From Streptomyces stelliscabiei (lineage in GTDB: Bacteria > Actinomycetota > Actinomycetes > Streptomycetales > Streptomycetaceae): a stretch of DNA of 64,000 nt. The position numbers and the translations under genes are program-made. Shown here piece by piece: positions 53,251 to 62,094 of this stretch. Location: contig NZ_JADBGF010000001.1 of the NCBI RefSeq assembly GCF_014873495.1, positions 2,356,001-2,420,000 on the forward strand, in the 5' to 3' direction. Each line of letters begins with the position of its first letter. The stretch's first letter is position 1. The notes below the pieces were generated by a model, which was given only the letters and a program-made list of their open reading frames with translations, was not told where the DNA came from and did not search any database.

Positions 53251-53271
53251 TAATAGTCAGAACGACTATAA
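53251..53271. promoter_or_regulatory. palindromic operator, putative NrtR site
   Basis: ATAGTC-N5-GACTAT (53253-53269) is a perfect 6-bp-arm palindrome within an AT-rich stretch; flanking TAA and TAA extend the symmetry. It lies 30 bp before the nrtR-type start and is the only AT-rich patch here. NrtR boxes in other groups have comparable length and symmetry, so autoregulation is likely. The exact consensus for this group was not checked. Confidence 0.65.
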
Positions 53272-53398
53272 AAGGACGAGGCGTGGCGGCACAACCCTTT
53301 TACGGGGAAGGGAACGGCAAGACCGGCACCGGGAACGGCAAAGGGCCGCCCCCGAAGGCAAACCCGGGACCGGCCCCTGCTCGTACGCTCCGACGACC

Positions 53399-54541
53399 CT
53401 AGAGGTCGACCTCCTGCATCAGCATCCCGACCTCGGTGTTCGACAGCCGGCGCAGCCAGCCGGACTTCTGGTCGCCGAGGGTGATCGGCCCGAAGGCCAC
53501 GCGCACCAGCTTGTCGACCGGGAATCCGGCCTCCGCCAGCATCCGGCGCACGATGTGCTTGCGCCCCTCGTGCAGGGTGACCTCGACGAGGTAGTTCTTG
53601 CCGGTCTGCTGCACGACCCGGAAGTGGTCCGCGCGCGCGTACCCGTCCTCCAGCTGGATGCCGTCCTTGAGCTGCTTGCCCAGGTCGCGCGGGATCGGGC
53701 CCACGATGTGCGCGAGGTAGACCTTCTTCACGCCGTACTTGGGGTGCGTCAGGCGGTGCGCCAGTTCACCGTGGTTGGTGAGCAGGATGACGCCCTCGGT
53801 CTCGGTGTCGAGCCGTCCGACGTGGAAGAGGCGGGTCTCGCGGTTGGTCACGTAGTCGCCGAGGCACTGACGGCCCTCGTTGTCCTCCATCGTGGACACG
53901 ACACCGGCCGGCTTGTTCAGCGAGAAGAACTGGTACGACTGGGTCGCGACGGTCAGCCCGTCGACCTTGACCTCGTCCTTCTCCGGGTCGACGCGCTTGC
54001 CCTGCTCCAGCACGATCTCGCCGTTGACCTCGACCCGCGCCTGCTCGATCAGCTCCTCGCAGGCGCGCCGGGAGCCGTAGCCCGCGCGCGCGAGGATCTT
54101 CTGCAGCCGCTCGCCCTCCTGCTCGGCGCCGGGGAAGGTCTTGGGCAGCTTGACGTCCTTCTTGTCCGCGTACCGCTCCCGGTTGCGCTCCTCCGCCCGC
54201 GCGTCGTACTCGCGGGAGGTCGCCGGGGCCCACCGGCCCCGCCCACTGCCCGGGGACTGCTTGGGGCCGCCCTTGGCGCCACCGCGCGCGGACGCGCCGC
54301 GGCCCGACTTCGGCCCCTCCGGGGAGGCGCCGGGGCCCACGTCGTAGCGCCGCTCCTCCGGGCGCGGGTTCTTCGGCCGGCCGCCCTGCCTGTCGTCGCG
54401 GTCGTTCCCGGCACCGCGGTTGTTACCGCGGCCACCGCTGCTCCCGCCGCGGCCACCGCTGTTCCCGCCGCGGCCGCCGCTGTTGCCACCACGGCTCCCG
54501 CCGTTGTTTCCGCTGCTGTTCCTGCCGCTGCTGCTTCGCAT
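53399..54541 (-). CDS. ribosomal large subunit pseudouridine synthase, RluB/RsuA type, with Gly/Arg-rich extension
   Basis: The 380-residue protein has an S4 RNA-binding domain (RLQKILARAGYGSRRACEEL), then the RluA/RsuA catalytic domain with HVGRLDTETEGVILLTN, whose Asp is the nucleophile. It isomerises uridine in 23S rRNA. The first 130 residues are Gly/Arg/Asn/Ser-rich with GGNSGGRGG-type repeats, longer than in most homologues, and may bind RNA nonspecifically. The ATG at 54541 overlaps the scpB stop by one base; an in-frame TTG at 54544 is also present. It is the last gene of the scpA-scpB-rluB operon, a conserved arrangement. Confidence 0.92.
   Translation of the reverse strand: MRSSSGRNSSGNNGGSRGGNSGGRGGNSGGRGGSSGGRGNNRGAGNDRDDRQGGRPKNPRPEERRYDVGPGASPEGPKSGRGASARGGAKGGPKQSPGSGRGRWAPATSREYDARAEERNRERYADKKDVKLPKTFPGAEQEGERLQKILARAGYGSRRACEELIEQARVEVNGEIVLEQGKRVDPEKDEVKVDGLTVATQSYQFFSLNKPAGVVSTMEDNEGRQCLGDYVTNRETRLFHVGRLDTETEGVILLTNHGELAHRLTHPKYGVKKVYLAHIVGPIPRDLGKQLKDGIQLEDGYARADHFRVVQQTGKNYLVEVTLHEGRKHIVRRMLAEAGFPVDKLVRVAFGPITLGDQKSGWLRRLSNTEVGMLMQEVDL
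54423..54490. repeat. in-frame 21-bp tandem repeat in rluB 5' end
   Basis: Three near-identical units built on CCGCGGCCACCGCTG with a TTCCCG or CTCCCG spacer, encoding (GGNSGGR)-like protein repeats of the low-complexity N-terminus. Copy number may vary between strains. Confidence 0.75.
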
Positions 54542-55194
54542 CAAAGTTCCGTCTTGTCGTCTGCGTCCTCGGAATCCGGGGCGTCCGGATCGAACGACGG
54601 GACCCCCTCCAGTGTCTCGGCCTCGATCGCCTCAGCCTCCGGGAGGAAGGGCGCGAGTTCCGGGAGCTCGTCCAGGCCGCGCAGGCCCATCCGCTCCAGA
54701 AAGTAGTTCGTCGTCCTGTACAGGATCGCACCTGTTTCGGGTTCCGCGCCCGCCTCCTCGACCAGACCCCGTTGGAGGAGGGTGCGCATGACCCCGTCGC
54801 AGTTCACTCCACGCACGGCGGAGACCCTGCTCCGGCTCACCGGCTGCCGGTACGCGACGACGGCCAGCGTCTCCAGCGCGGCCTGGGTCAGCCGGGCCTG
54901 CTGACCGTCCAGCACGAACCGCTCGACGGCGGCGGCGTACTCGGGCCGGGTGTAGTACCGCCAGCCCCCGGCGATCAGCCGCAGCTCGAAACCACGCCCC
55001 TGCACCGCGTAGTCGTCGGCCAGTTCCCTGAGCGCCTTGGCGATCTGCCGCTTGGGGCGCTCCAGGATCTTCGACAGGTGCTCCACCGTCGCGGGCTCGT
55101 CCACGACCATGAGGACGGCCTCCAGGGCGGGCTTGAGGTCGAGGTCGGCGACGGTGCGCGGGCCTCCGGGCCCGCCGGCTCTCTCCTCGCTCAC
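54541..55194 (-). CDS. scpB: segregation and condensation protein B
   Basis: The 217-residue protein has two winged-helix domains typical of ScpB: LKPALEAVLMVVDEPATVE (N-terminal) and QARLTQAALETLAVVAYRQPVS (C-terminal). ScpB joins ScpA and SMC in the condensin-like complex that organises the chromosome. The C-terminus has an acidic stretch (SEDADDKTEL). The GTG start at 55194 overlaps the scpA stop (GTGA). The rluB gene follows with a one-base overlap. Confidence 0.94.
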   Translation of the reverse strand: MSEERAGGPGGPRTVADLDLKPALEAVLMVVDEPATVEHLSKILERPKRQIAKALRELADDYAVQGRGFELRLIAGGWRYYTRPEYAAAVERFVLDGQQARLTQAALETLAVVAYRQPVSRSRVSAVRGVNCDGVMRTLLQRGLVEEAGAEPETGAILYRTTNYFLERMGLRGLDELPELAPFLPEAEAIEAETLEGVPSFDPDAPDSEDADDKTEL

Positions 55195-56300
55195 GCCTTC
55201 TCCTCCTCGGGCGACTCCGGCGTCTTTGGCGACCTGGGCGACTCGGGCGGCTGGGGCGGCCGGTCGAACTCGTCGGTGACCACGGGCTCCGCGCCCCCGT
55301 CCCCGCCGGTCCACCGCACGAGCAGATCCCCGAGCGCCGTCTCCTGGTCGAGGGCCACGGCCTTCTCCCGGTACAGCTCCAGCAGCGCGAGGAAGCGGGC
55401 GACGACGGTGAGGGTGTCGTCGGTGTCCTCGACGAGCACCCGGAACGACGCCTCCCCCAGCACCCGCAGCCGCGCGACGACGATCCCGGCCTGTTCCTGC
55501 ACGCTCACCAACGGCGCGTGGATGTGGTCGATGTACACCTGCGGCTTGGGCTTCGGCTGCATCGCCTTCACGGCCAGCCTGGCGAATCCTTCCGCCCCGA
55601 TGCTGATGACCACCTCGGGCAGCAGCTCCGCGTACTGCGCCTCCAGCCCGACGGTCCGCGGATACCGCCGCGCCTCCTCGTCCAGCCGCCGGTTGAAGAT
55701 CTCCGCGATCTGTTTGTACGCGCGGTACTGCAGCAGCCGGGCGAAGAGCAGGTCCCGGGCTTCGAGGAGCGCGAGATCCGCTTCGTCCTCGACCTCGGCG
55801 GCGGGCAGCAGCCGCGCCGCCTTCAGGTCCAGGAGGGTGGCGGCGACGACGAGGAACTCGGTCGTCTCGTCCAGGTCCCAGTCCGGCCCCCTCGCCCGGA
55901 TGTGCGCCATGAACTCGTCGGTGACCTTGGAGAGCGCGACCTCGGTGACGTCCAGCTTGTGCTTGGAGATCAACTGGAGGAGGAGGTCGAAGGGGCCCTC
56001 GAAATTGGCCAGCCGGACCTTGAAGACCCCGTCGTCGGGCGCGTCCGGATCCTGGGGCTCGACGGCGGTGAGCGCCTCCTCGGCGAGCAGTGCCTCCCCG
56101 ACAGGGAGTGCCTCCTCGGCGGGGAGCACCTCGTCCGTTTCCACCGCGTGCGCCCCGCCGTCGTCGGCCGACGACGGCGCCTGGACCTGCTCGGCCGGCT
56201 CAGCCTGCTCGACCGGCGGAGCCGACGGCCCCCGACCCAGCGCACGGCGACGACCGGCAGAACCACCGGAAGCCGGGCCAGAGGAGTCGAACGAGGTCAT
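55191..56300 (-). CDS. scpA: segregation and condensation protein A, long N-terminal extension
   Basis: The 369-residue kleisin has the ScpA core starting near residue 90 (FKVRLANFEGPFDLLLQLI) and ending with a C-terminal winged helix that binds the SMC head. The core is preceded by an Ala/Glu/Pro-rich acidic extension of about 90 residues that is not usual in the family as a whole, though Streptomyces members often have one. The ATG at 56300 is the only suitable one; a shorter form could start at an in-frame codon inside the extension. The gene is 18 bp downstream of the RHH-like gene. Confidence 0.92.
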   Translation of the reverse strand: MTSFDSSGPASGGSAGRRRALGRGPSAPPVEQAEPAEQVQAPSSADDGGAHAVETDEVLPAEEALPVGEALLAEEALTAVEPQDPDAPDDGVFKVRLANFEGPFDLLLQLISKHKLDVTEVALSKVTDEFMAHIRARGPDWDLDETTEFLVVAATLLDLKAARLLPAAEVEDEADLALLEARDLLFARLLQYRAYKQIAEIFNRRLDEEARRYPRTVGLEAQYAELLPEVVISIGAEGFARLAVKAMQPKPKPQVYIDHIHAPLVSVQEQAGIVVARLRVLGEASFRVLVEDTDDTLTVVARFLALLELYREKAVALDQETALGDLLVRWTGGDGGAEPVVTDEFDRPPQPPESPRSPKTPESPEEEKA

Positions 56301-56318
56301 AGCCCCCGCAGGCTACCC

Positions 56319-56897
56319 CTACCGCCCACGAAGCCGTCGGACGAGGATGCTCGCGTCTCCCCGGGACTCCAGATCCGCCAGCACCACGGCGACGGCCTCC
56401 CGCACGATCCGCCCGCGGTCCACGGCCAGCCCGTGCTCCCCGCGCAGCACCAGCCGCGCGTGTTCGAGATCCATGAGCTCCTCGGCGGAGACGTACACGG
56501 TGATCTTCTCGTCGTGCCGCTCCCGCCCGCTGGGCCGGCGCCCGGAGGCCCGCCCCTTCTTGCGGGGCCCGGCGGCGGCTGAACCTTCCTGCGGCTTCGG
56601 CAGACGTCCGGCCGCGGCGGCCCGCTCGGCACCGACGGCGGCGGAGCGGCTGCGCGGCTGTTCGCCGTCGGACTCGGCGTCCGCGGCCACATGCTCGGCC
56701 CCCTCGCCGTCACCGCCCCGCACGGGCACGGACGGTGGAGCGTCCTCCGCGGCGGCGGCCCCGTCGCTGTCCCCGGCGGGAGCGGGCACACGGGCTTCTC
56801 CGTTGGCCCCCCGCCGGGGAGTGGACGGCTGCAGCGCCATTCCCCCTGTCGTACGGAAGAGTTCGTCGGCCCCCGGCAGACTCACTCGGCGTGACAC
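56319..56897 (-). CDS. ribbon-helix-helix-like protein, ParA partner candidate
   Basis: The 192-residue protein has an N-terminal conserved RVSLPGADELFRTT, a long low-complexity Ala/Pro/Gly/Arg-rich middle, and a C-terminal segment of about 60 residues: ITVYVSAEELMDLEHARLV, then GRIVREAVAVVLADLES. That strand-helix-helix outline resembles a ribbon-helix-helix DNA-binding fold, often the ParG/CopG type. It overlaps the parA stop by 16 bp; the GTG at 56897 has GGAGG about 10 bp upstream. A GTG at 56885 gives a 4-bp overlap and is a possible alternative. Its place next to parA and scpAB suggests a role in segregation. Confidence 0.7.
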   Translation of the reverse strand: MSRRVSLPGADELFRTTGGMALQPSTPRRGANGEARVPAPAGDSDGAAAAEDAPPSVPVRGGDGEGAEHVAADAESDGEQPRSRSAAVGAERAAAAGRLPKPQEGSAAAGPRKKGRASGRRPSGRERHDEKITVYVSAEELMDLEHARLVLRGEHGLAVDRGRIVREAVAVVLADLESRGDASILVRRLRGR

Positions 56898-58051
56898 CGG
56901 GCGAGCACCTCCCTGGCGAGCTGGCGGTAGGCGGCGGCGCCGACGGAGTTGGAGGCGTACGTGGTGATCGGCTCACCGGCGACCGTGGTCTCCGGGAAGC
57001 GGACCGTGCGCCCGATGACCGTGTGGTAGACGTGCTCGTCGAACGCCTCGACGACGCGCGCGAGAACCTCACGGCTGTGCACGGTGCGAGAGTCGTACAT
57101 GGTGGCGAGGATGCCGTCGAGCTCCAGGTCGGGGTTGAGCCGCTCCTGGACCTTCTCGATGGTCTCGGTCAGCAGCGCGACCCCGCGCAGTGCGAAGAAC
57201 TCGCACTCCAGGGGAACTATCACCTTGTGGGCGGCCGTCAGGGCGTTCACGGTGAGCAGGCCGAGCGAGGGCTGACAGTCGATCACGATGTAGTCGTAGT
57301 CGGCCAGCAGCGGCTTGAGCGCCCGCTGCAGGGTGGACTCGCGCGCGACCTCGGAGACCAGCTGGACCTCGGCCGCCGACAGGTCGATGTTGCTCGGCAG
57401 CAGGTCCATGTTGGGGACCGCGGTCTTCAGCAGGACCTCGTCCGCCGACATGCCCCGCTCCATGAGCAGGTTGTAGACAGTGAGGTCGAGCTCCATCGGG
57501 TTCACACCGAGGCCGACCGAGAGGGCGCCCTGCGGGTCGAAGTCGACGAGCAGGACCCGGCGGCCGTACTCCGCGAGCGCGGCCCCCAGGTTGATGGTCG
57601 ACGTCGTCTTGCCGACGCCGCCCTTCTGGTTGCACATCGCGATGATCTTCGCGGGACCGTGGTCGGTCAGCGGGCCCGGGATCGGGAAGTACGGCAGCGG
57701 GCGACCGGTCGGACCGATGCGCTCGCGGCGCTGGCGGGCCGCGTCGGGCGCGAGCGTGGCCGCGTACTCCGGATCGGGCTCGTACTCGGCGTCGGGGTCG
57801 TAGAAGTGCCCGTCGGGCAGCTCGTCGTAGTCGGCGAAGTGGTTGTGGACCCCGCCACTTCCGTCGCCGGCCATGGCGTTCACGTGTTGGCCATCCATGC
57901 TCTGGAGTGCTGTCGGAGTTGCCTGCGGACTCTGGTGGGCCGCGAAGGTGCGGACAGCGACCGAGCCGACAGCCGCGAACCCCGTGGGACCCGAGACCGG
58001 CGCAGGCATTCCTGGTTGACCACCCCCGGGAGTAAATGTCGACTCATTCAC
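56882..58051 (-). CDS. ParA-family ATPase
   Basis: The 389-residue protein has an N-terminal extension of about 135 residues (Gly/Ala/Pro-rich, then acidic YDPDAEYEPDPEY) and a ParA/Soj core: deviant Walker A CNQKGGVGKTT near 140-150, Walker A' LLVDFDPQG, and YIVIDCQPSLG. It is distinct from the main ParA, which lies near oriC with parB; this one is the paralogue found with scpAB in actinobacteria. It may partition a chromosome region or protein complexes. The ATG at 58051 is the frame's first, but a shorter protein beginning in the extension is possible. Confidence 0.9.
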   Translation of the reverse strand: MNESTFTPGGGQPGMPAPVSGPTGFAAVGSVAVRTFAAHQSPQATPTALQSMDGQHVNAMAGDGSGGVHNHFADYDELPDGHFYDPDAEYEPDPEYAATLAPDAARQRRERIGPTGRPLPYFPIPGPLTDHGPAKIIAMCNQKGGVGKTTSTINLGAALAEYGRRVLLVDFDPQGALSVGLGVNPMELDLTVYNLLMERGMSADEVLLKTAVPNMDLLPSNIDLSAAEVQLVSEVARESTLQRALKPLLADYDYIVIDCQPSLGLLTVNALTAAHKVIVPLECEFFALRGVALLTETIEKVQERLNPDLELDGILATMYDSRTVHSREVLARVVEAFDEHVYHTVIGRTVRFPETTVAGEPITTYASNSVGAAAYRQLAREVLARCHAE

Positions 58052-58505
58052 AAGTCGTCTTACCTCCTTGGTGACCAGGAAACTTCTAGATAGGTCAGCG
58101 TGGCACCATGCCGACAGCTGGCGACTCTATGGCGTGTCGGCGGTCCGCAGCAACACAATCCGCCGGACCCGGCCCGATGTGTCGGCAATGAAACATGCGG
58201 CTGTCAAGGGCGTAGGGCCGTCGCACGGCAGGATTCACCGGTGCGCGAAACAACCGAACGGTTACGTTCGAGGCGAGTTGCGCGAGTGTCGCAAAGTGAC
58301 CATACACACATCCGGCCGGACCTTGTCGGGCAAGATCCGGCCGGGAAGGTGCTGTTGACGACCTGTGTTGACGTATCGCCTTTTACCGAAAGGTGACTTG
58401 AAGCAGCCGGTCGGGATCCGCCCCGCGCCCGGTCACCGGCGGGTCACCGGCCGGTCGGCGGCCTGCGCCGGACGGCCCCCGCGACGGCTCTCGCCGGGCG
58501 GCGGG
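58052..58505. other. intergenic region upstream of parA-like gene
   Basis: 454 bp with no supported gene. It must hold the promoter of the parA-scpAB operon. Less GC-rich patches lie at 58150-58280 and 58370-58400. I saw no parS-type palindrome. Confidence 0.45.
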
Positions 58506-59630
58506 TCAGACGAGCAGCGACGCCAGCTCGACGTGCTCCAGGCCGTGCGCCTCGGCGACCTCGCGGTAAACGACCCTGCCGTCATGGGTGTTGAGGCCCC
58601 TGGCCAGCGCGGGGTCGCGGCGCGACGCCTCGGCCCAGCCGTGGTCGGCGAGTTCCACGATGTAGGGCAGCGTGGCGTTGGTCAGCGCGTAGGTGGAGGT
58701 GTTGGGCACCGCGCCGGGCATGTTGGCGACGCAGTAGAAGACCGATCCGTGGACCGGGAAGGTCGGCTCGGCGTGGGTGGTGGGCCGGGAGTCCTCGAAG
58801 CAGCCGCCCTGGTCGATCGCGATGTCGACAAGGACACTTCCGGGCTTCATCCGCGACACCAGCTCGTTGGTGACCAGCTTCGGGGCCTTGGCGCCCGGGA
58901 TGAGGACGGCACCGATGACGAGGTCGGCCTCCAGGCATGCCTTCTCCAGTTCGAAGGCGTTGGAGACGACCGTCTGGATCCTCGTACCGAAGATCTTGTC
59001 GGCTTCCTTGAGCTTGTTGATGTCCTTGTCGAGCAGGGTCACGTGGAAGCCCATGCCGATGGCGATCTGCGCCGCGTTCCAGCCCGACACGCCACCGCCG
59101 ATGACGACGGCCCGGCCGGCCAGCACCCCCGGCACACCGCCGGGCAGCACCCCGCGGCCGCCGTTGGCACGCATCAGGTGGTAGGCGCCGACCTGCGGGG
59201 CGAGCCGGCCGGCGACCTCGGACATCGGCGCCAGCAGCGGCAGCGCGCGGCTCGGCAGCTCGACGGTCTCGTACGCGATCGCGGTCGTGCCCGACTCGAC
59301 GAGGGCGTCGGTGCACTCCTTGGAGGCGGCCAGGTGCAGGTACGTGAAGAGCGTCTGGTCCTTGCGGAGGCGGTGGTACTCCTCGGCGATGGGCTCCTTG
59401 ACCTTGAGCAGCAGGTCGGCGGTGGCCCACACCTCGTCGGCGGTGGCGAGGATCTCGGCGCCGGCGGCGACGTACTCGGCGTCCGGGATCGACGAGCCGA
59501 CACCGGCGCCCTGCTCGATGACGACCTGATGGCCGTGGCGCACCAGCTCGTGCACACCGGCGGGGGTGATGGCCACCCGGAACTCGTTGTTCTTGACCTC
59601 GCGGGGGATGCCGACCTTCACGTCGATCAC
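58506..59630 (-). CDS. ald: alanine dehydrogenase
   Basis: The 374-residue enzyme begins [19 protein letters not shown], with the catalytic Arg/Lys region, and has the NAD-binding [16 protein letters not shown] and the substrate-lid [16 protein letters not shown]. It reversibly deaminates alanine to pyruvate and ammonia. Length matches the family. The GTG at 59630 follows CAAGGACC and starts just before the conserved residues. It is a single gene, with 167 bp before it. Confidence 0.95.
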   Translation of the reverse strand: MIDVKVGIPREVKNNEFRVAITPAGVHELVRHGHQVVIEQGAGVGSSIPDAEYVAAGAEILATADEVWATADLLLKVKEPIAEEYHRLRKDQTLFTYLHLAASKECTDALVESGTTAIAYETVELPSRALPLLAPMSEVAGRLAPQVGAYHLMRANGGRGVLPGGVPGVLAGRAVVIGGGVSGWNAAQIAIGMGFHVTLLDKDINKLKEADKIFGTRIQTVVSNAFELEKACLEADLVIGAVLIPGAKAPKLVTNELVSRMKPGSVLVDIAIDQGGCFEDSRPTTHAEPTFPVHGSVFYCVANMPGAVPNTSTYALTNATLPYIVELADHGWAEASRRDPALARGLNTHDGRVVYREVAEAHGLEHVELASLLV

Positions 59631-59796
59631 GGTCCTTGACTCGGAGGGTGTGTGGGGGCTCGCCCGTACGGCGGCACATGCCCACGCAGTGCAGGACATA
59701 CCCGTACGCATCGGAGCGCACCGGGAGACACCGCAGGAGAACCGGCGGCGTAGCCAGTTTAATGAAGGTGTCCCCGCTGTCTAGCCTTTCAATGCA

Positions 59797-61887
59797 TCAA
59801 TCTTTCGGGGATGCACTACGGATTTCGCAGGCGTTAGCGTCCTGTTCCGGCTCGATCTCATGGGTTTCGGGGTCCGAAGCCCCGTCTCCGAGGAGCCGCT
59901 CCGCGGCCGCCCGGTGCAGCCGGGCCGCCGCCGGATCGCCGAGCCGCTCCAGGGTGTCGGCGGTCCGCAGCTGGATCGCGGCCTGCAACCGGGTGTCGTC
60001 GGCGCGCCGGGCCCACTGAGCCGCCTCCTCACACGTCCGCAGCGCCTCCTCGGGCCGCCCCGCGTACTCCTGGACGCGCGCCATCTCGCCCAACGCCCGT
60101 GCCTGGGCGCCCACATCACCGAGTCTGCGGTGGCCGGTGAGCGCCGAGCTCCAGTTGCGCAGCGCCTCGCCGTAGCGGCCCGCGTAGGTGTGCGCGGTGG
60201 CGATCCGGCCGTACAGCCGGGCTGCGTCCTCGCGCTCGTCCCGGGCGAGCCGCTGGGCGAGCGCGCGGCCGTACCAGTCGGCGGCCCGGTCGTAGTCCTC
60301 CAGCTCCTGGTGCGCACCGCCTACGGATTCCATCGCGCGGCCGGTCGCGTACGGGTCGTTCGCCCGCCGTCCGGCGTCGAGCGCGGCCCGGTAGCGGGCC
60401 AGTGCCGCCTGCGTACGGCCGGTGCGGGCGTCCAGGTCGCCGAGGTTCAGCAGGGCCGCCGCCGCCTCGCGGGGCAGGGCGCGGCGCTCGGCGACATCGA
60501 GGACGAGCCCGTGGATGCCGTACAGGTCGGGGGCCGCGGCCTGGGTGCCGAAGTGCGCGACCATGGCCCGGACCAGCTGGGACATCAGCCGCCGGGCGAG
60601 GGTGTCCAGCTCCCCGTCGGCGACCGCGAGCCGGGCCGCGGCCAGCAGCGCGGGCCGCCGGGCGCGCAGCCACTCCTCGGCGGCCCGGGGGGTGGGGAAC
60701 CGCAGCGCCTTGGGCATGGCGAGGAGCTTCTCGCGGGCGAGCGGGCTGTCGGTCTCGGTGACGGCCCGGCAGGACTGGAGCAGCCGTACCGTCCGCTCCA
60801 GCATCCGCGCGCGGGCGAGCCGCAGCTCACCCGGCCGCTCCTGGCTCTCGGCGAGGGACCACAGCAGCGGCTGGAGGCAGCCCGGGACCTCGTACTGCGG
60901 GAGCGCCGTGTCGGCCTGGTGCAGGAAGCCGAGGGCCACGAAGTCGTCCAGCGTGGTGCGGGCCGCGCCGACCGAGCAGCCGGCGAGTCCGGAGGCGATG
61001 TGCGGGTCGACCAGGCCCGCCGGGGCGAGGGCGAGCAGCCGCAGTATCCGGGCGGCGGCGGGCGGCAGCGAGGCGTACGCCAGCTTGAGCACCCGGGCGA
61101 GGGGCGGGCTGTCGCCGTCCTCGGCGCGCAGCTGCTTGGCCAGGTCGGAGACGGCCACGGTCGGCCGGGCGGCCAGCCAGCCGCCGGCGAGCCGCAGTGC
61201 GGCGGGCTGGGACCCGCACACCTCGGCGAGCCCCTCGGCCGAGCGAGGGTCCACGGTGATGCGTACCGAGCCGCTGAAGCGTTCCAGCAGGTCCACGGCG
61301 GACTTGGTGTCCAGTCCGCCCAGGGTGCAGGGGCGGACGTCGGAGATGCCCGTCAGCGGCCCCCCGGAGACCGCCACGACCAGGGAGTCGGGGGTGGCCG
61401 GCAGCAGCGCGTCGACCTGTTCGGCGTCGGCCGCGTCGTCCAGCAGGAGCACCACCCGGCGGTCGGCGAGCGCCTCCCGCAGGGCTTCGCCGAGGTCGTC
61501 CTCGTCGGCGCCGGCCGGCGCCGGCAGCCCCAGCTCCCCGAGCAGTTCCCGCGCCGCGCGCTCGACGGGCACGCGGGTGCCGTCGGGCTCGGTGAGCCGG
61601 GTCCGTAGCACCCCGTCGGGGTAACCATCGGTAACCTGCCGGACGAGTTCCTCGGCGAGCGCGGTGCGGCCGGAACCGGGCCGGCCGGCGATGAGGAGCA
61701 CGCGCGCGTGGGGCGCCTTGCGGCCGGCGAGGGTGTTGAGCCCCGCGCGGTCGATGTCGGCCCGCAGTTCCTTCAACTCGCGTGTCCGGCCGAGGAACTG
61801 ACTGTCCGTGGGGGCGGCCTCGACAGCCGGGGGCCGCCCTGTTCCGGACACCCGGGCACCCCCGAGGTCCACCGCCTGATCCGCCAC
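59797..61887 (-). CDS. STAND-type ATPase with TPR repeats, without DNA-binding domain
   Basis: The 696-residue protein has an NB-ARC-like P-loop domain (LIAGRPGSGRTALAEELVR, near residue 66) with Walker B VVLLLDDAADAEQV, a winged-helix-type region, and a C-terminal set of about five tetratricopeptide repeats (about 430-680, e.g. AAALLNLGDLDARTG and RAMESVGGAHQELED). The Walker A Lys is Arg (codon CGC). STAND proteins are signalling switches that oligomerise; relatives in Streptomyces include AfsR/SARP regulators, but here the SARP DNA-binding domain is absent. The C-terminal 30 residues are acidic. Its target is unknown. Confidence 0.85.
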   Translation of the reverse strand: MADQAVDLGGARVSGTGRPPAVEAAPTDSQFLGRTRELKELRADIDRAGLNTLAGRKAPHARVLLIAGRPGSGRTALAEELVRQVTDGYPDGVLRTRLTEPDGTRVPVERAARELLGELGLPAPAGADEDDLGEALREALADRRVVLLLDDAADAEQVDALLPATPDSLVVAVSGGPLTGISDVRPCTLGGLDTKSAVDLLERFSGSVRITVDPRSAEGLAEVCGSQPAALRLAGGWLAARPTVAVSDLAKQLRAEDGDSPPLARVLKLAYASLPPAAARILRLLALAPAGLVDPHIASGLAGCSVGAARTTLDDFVALGFLHQADTALPQYEVPGCLQPLLWSLAESQERPGELRLARARMLERTVRLLQSCRAVTETDSPLAREKLLAMPKALRFPTPRAAEEWLRARRPALLAAARLAVADGELDTLARRLMSQLVRAMVAHFGTQAAAPDLYGIHGLVLDVAERRALPREAAAALLNLGDLDARTGRTQAALARYRAALDAGRRANDPYATGRAMESVGGAHQELEDYDRAADWYGRALAQRLARDEREDAARLYGRIATAHTYAGRYGEALRNWSSALTGHRRLGDVGAQARALGEMARVQEYAGRPEEALRTCEEAAQWARRADDTRLQAAIQLRTADTLERLGDPAAARLHRAAAERLLGDGASDPETHEIEPEQDANACEIRSASPKD

Positions 61888-62094
61888 GGGCCACTCTCCC
61901 GTCCCACCGCACGAGCAAGCCCGCCGGGACTCCGGTGCGGGCGATTCCCGAGCCTAGTTCACGCTCTGCGACGATCCGGGCGGAGCGGGGCGGTGAGGTC
62001 GCTCGATCGGATCAGCAGATCGTACGACCGGTGCCCTCGGGGTGCCGCGGAGACGGCCCGCATGCCCTCGCAGGAGGCGACGGCCCCGTGCGTC

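Noticed and set aside
58052..58505. parS site near parA-like gene
   Set aside because: No GTTTCACGTGAAAC-type palindrome in the region.
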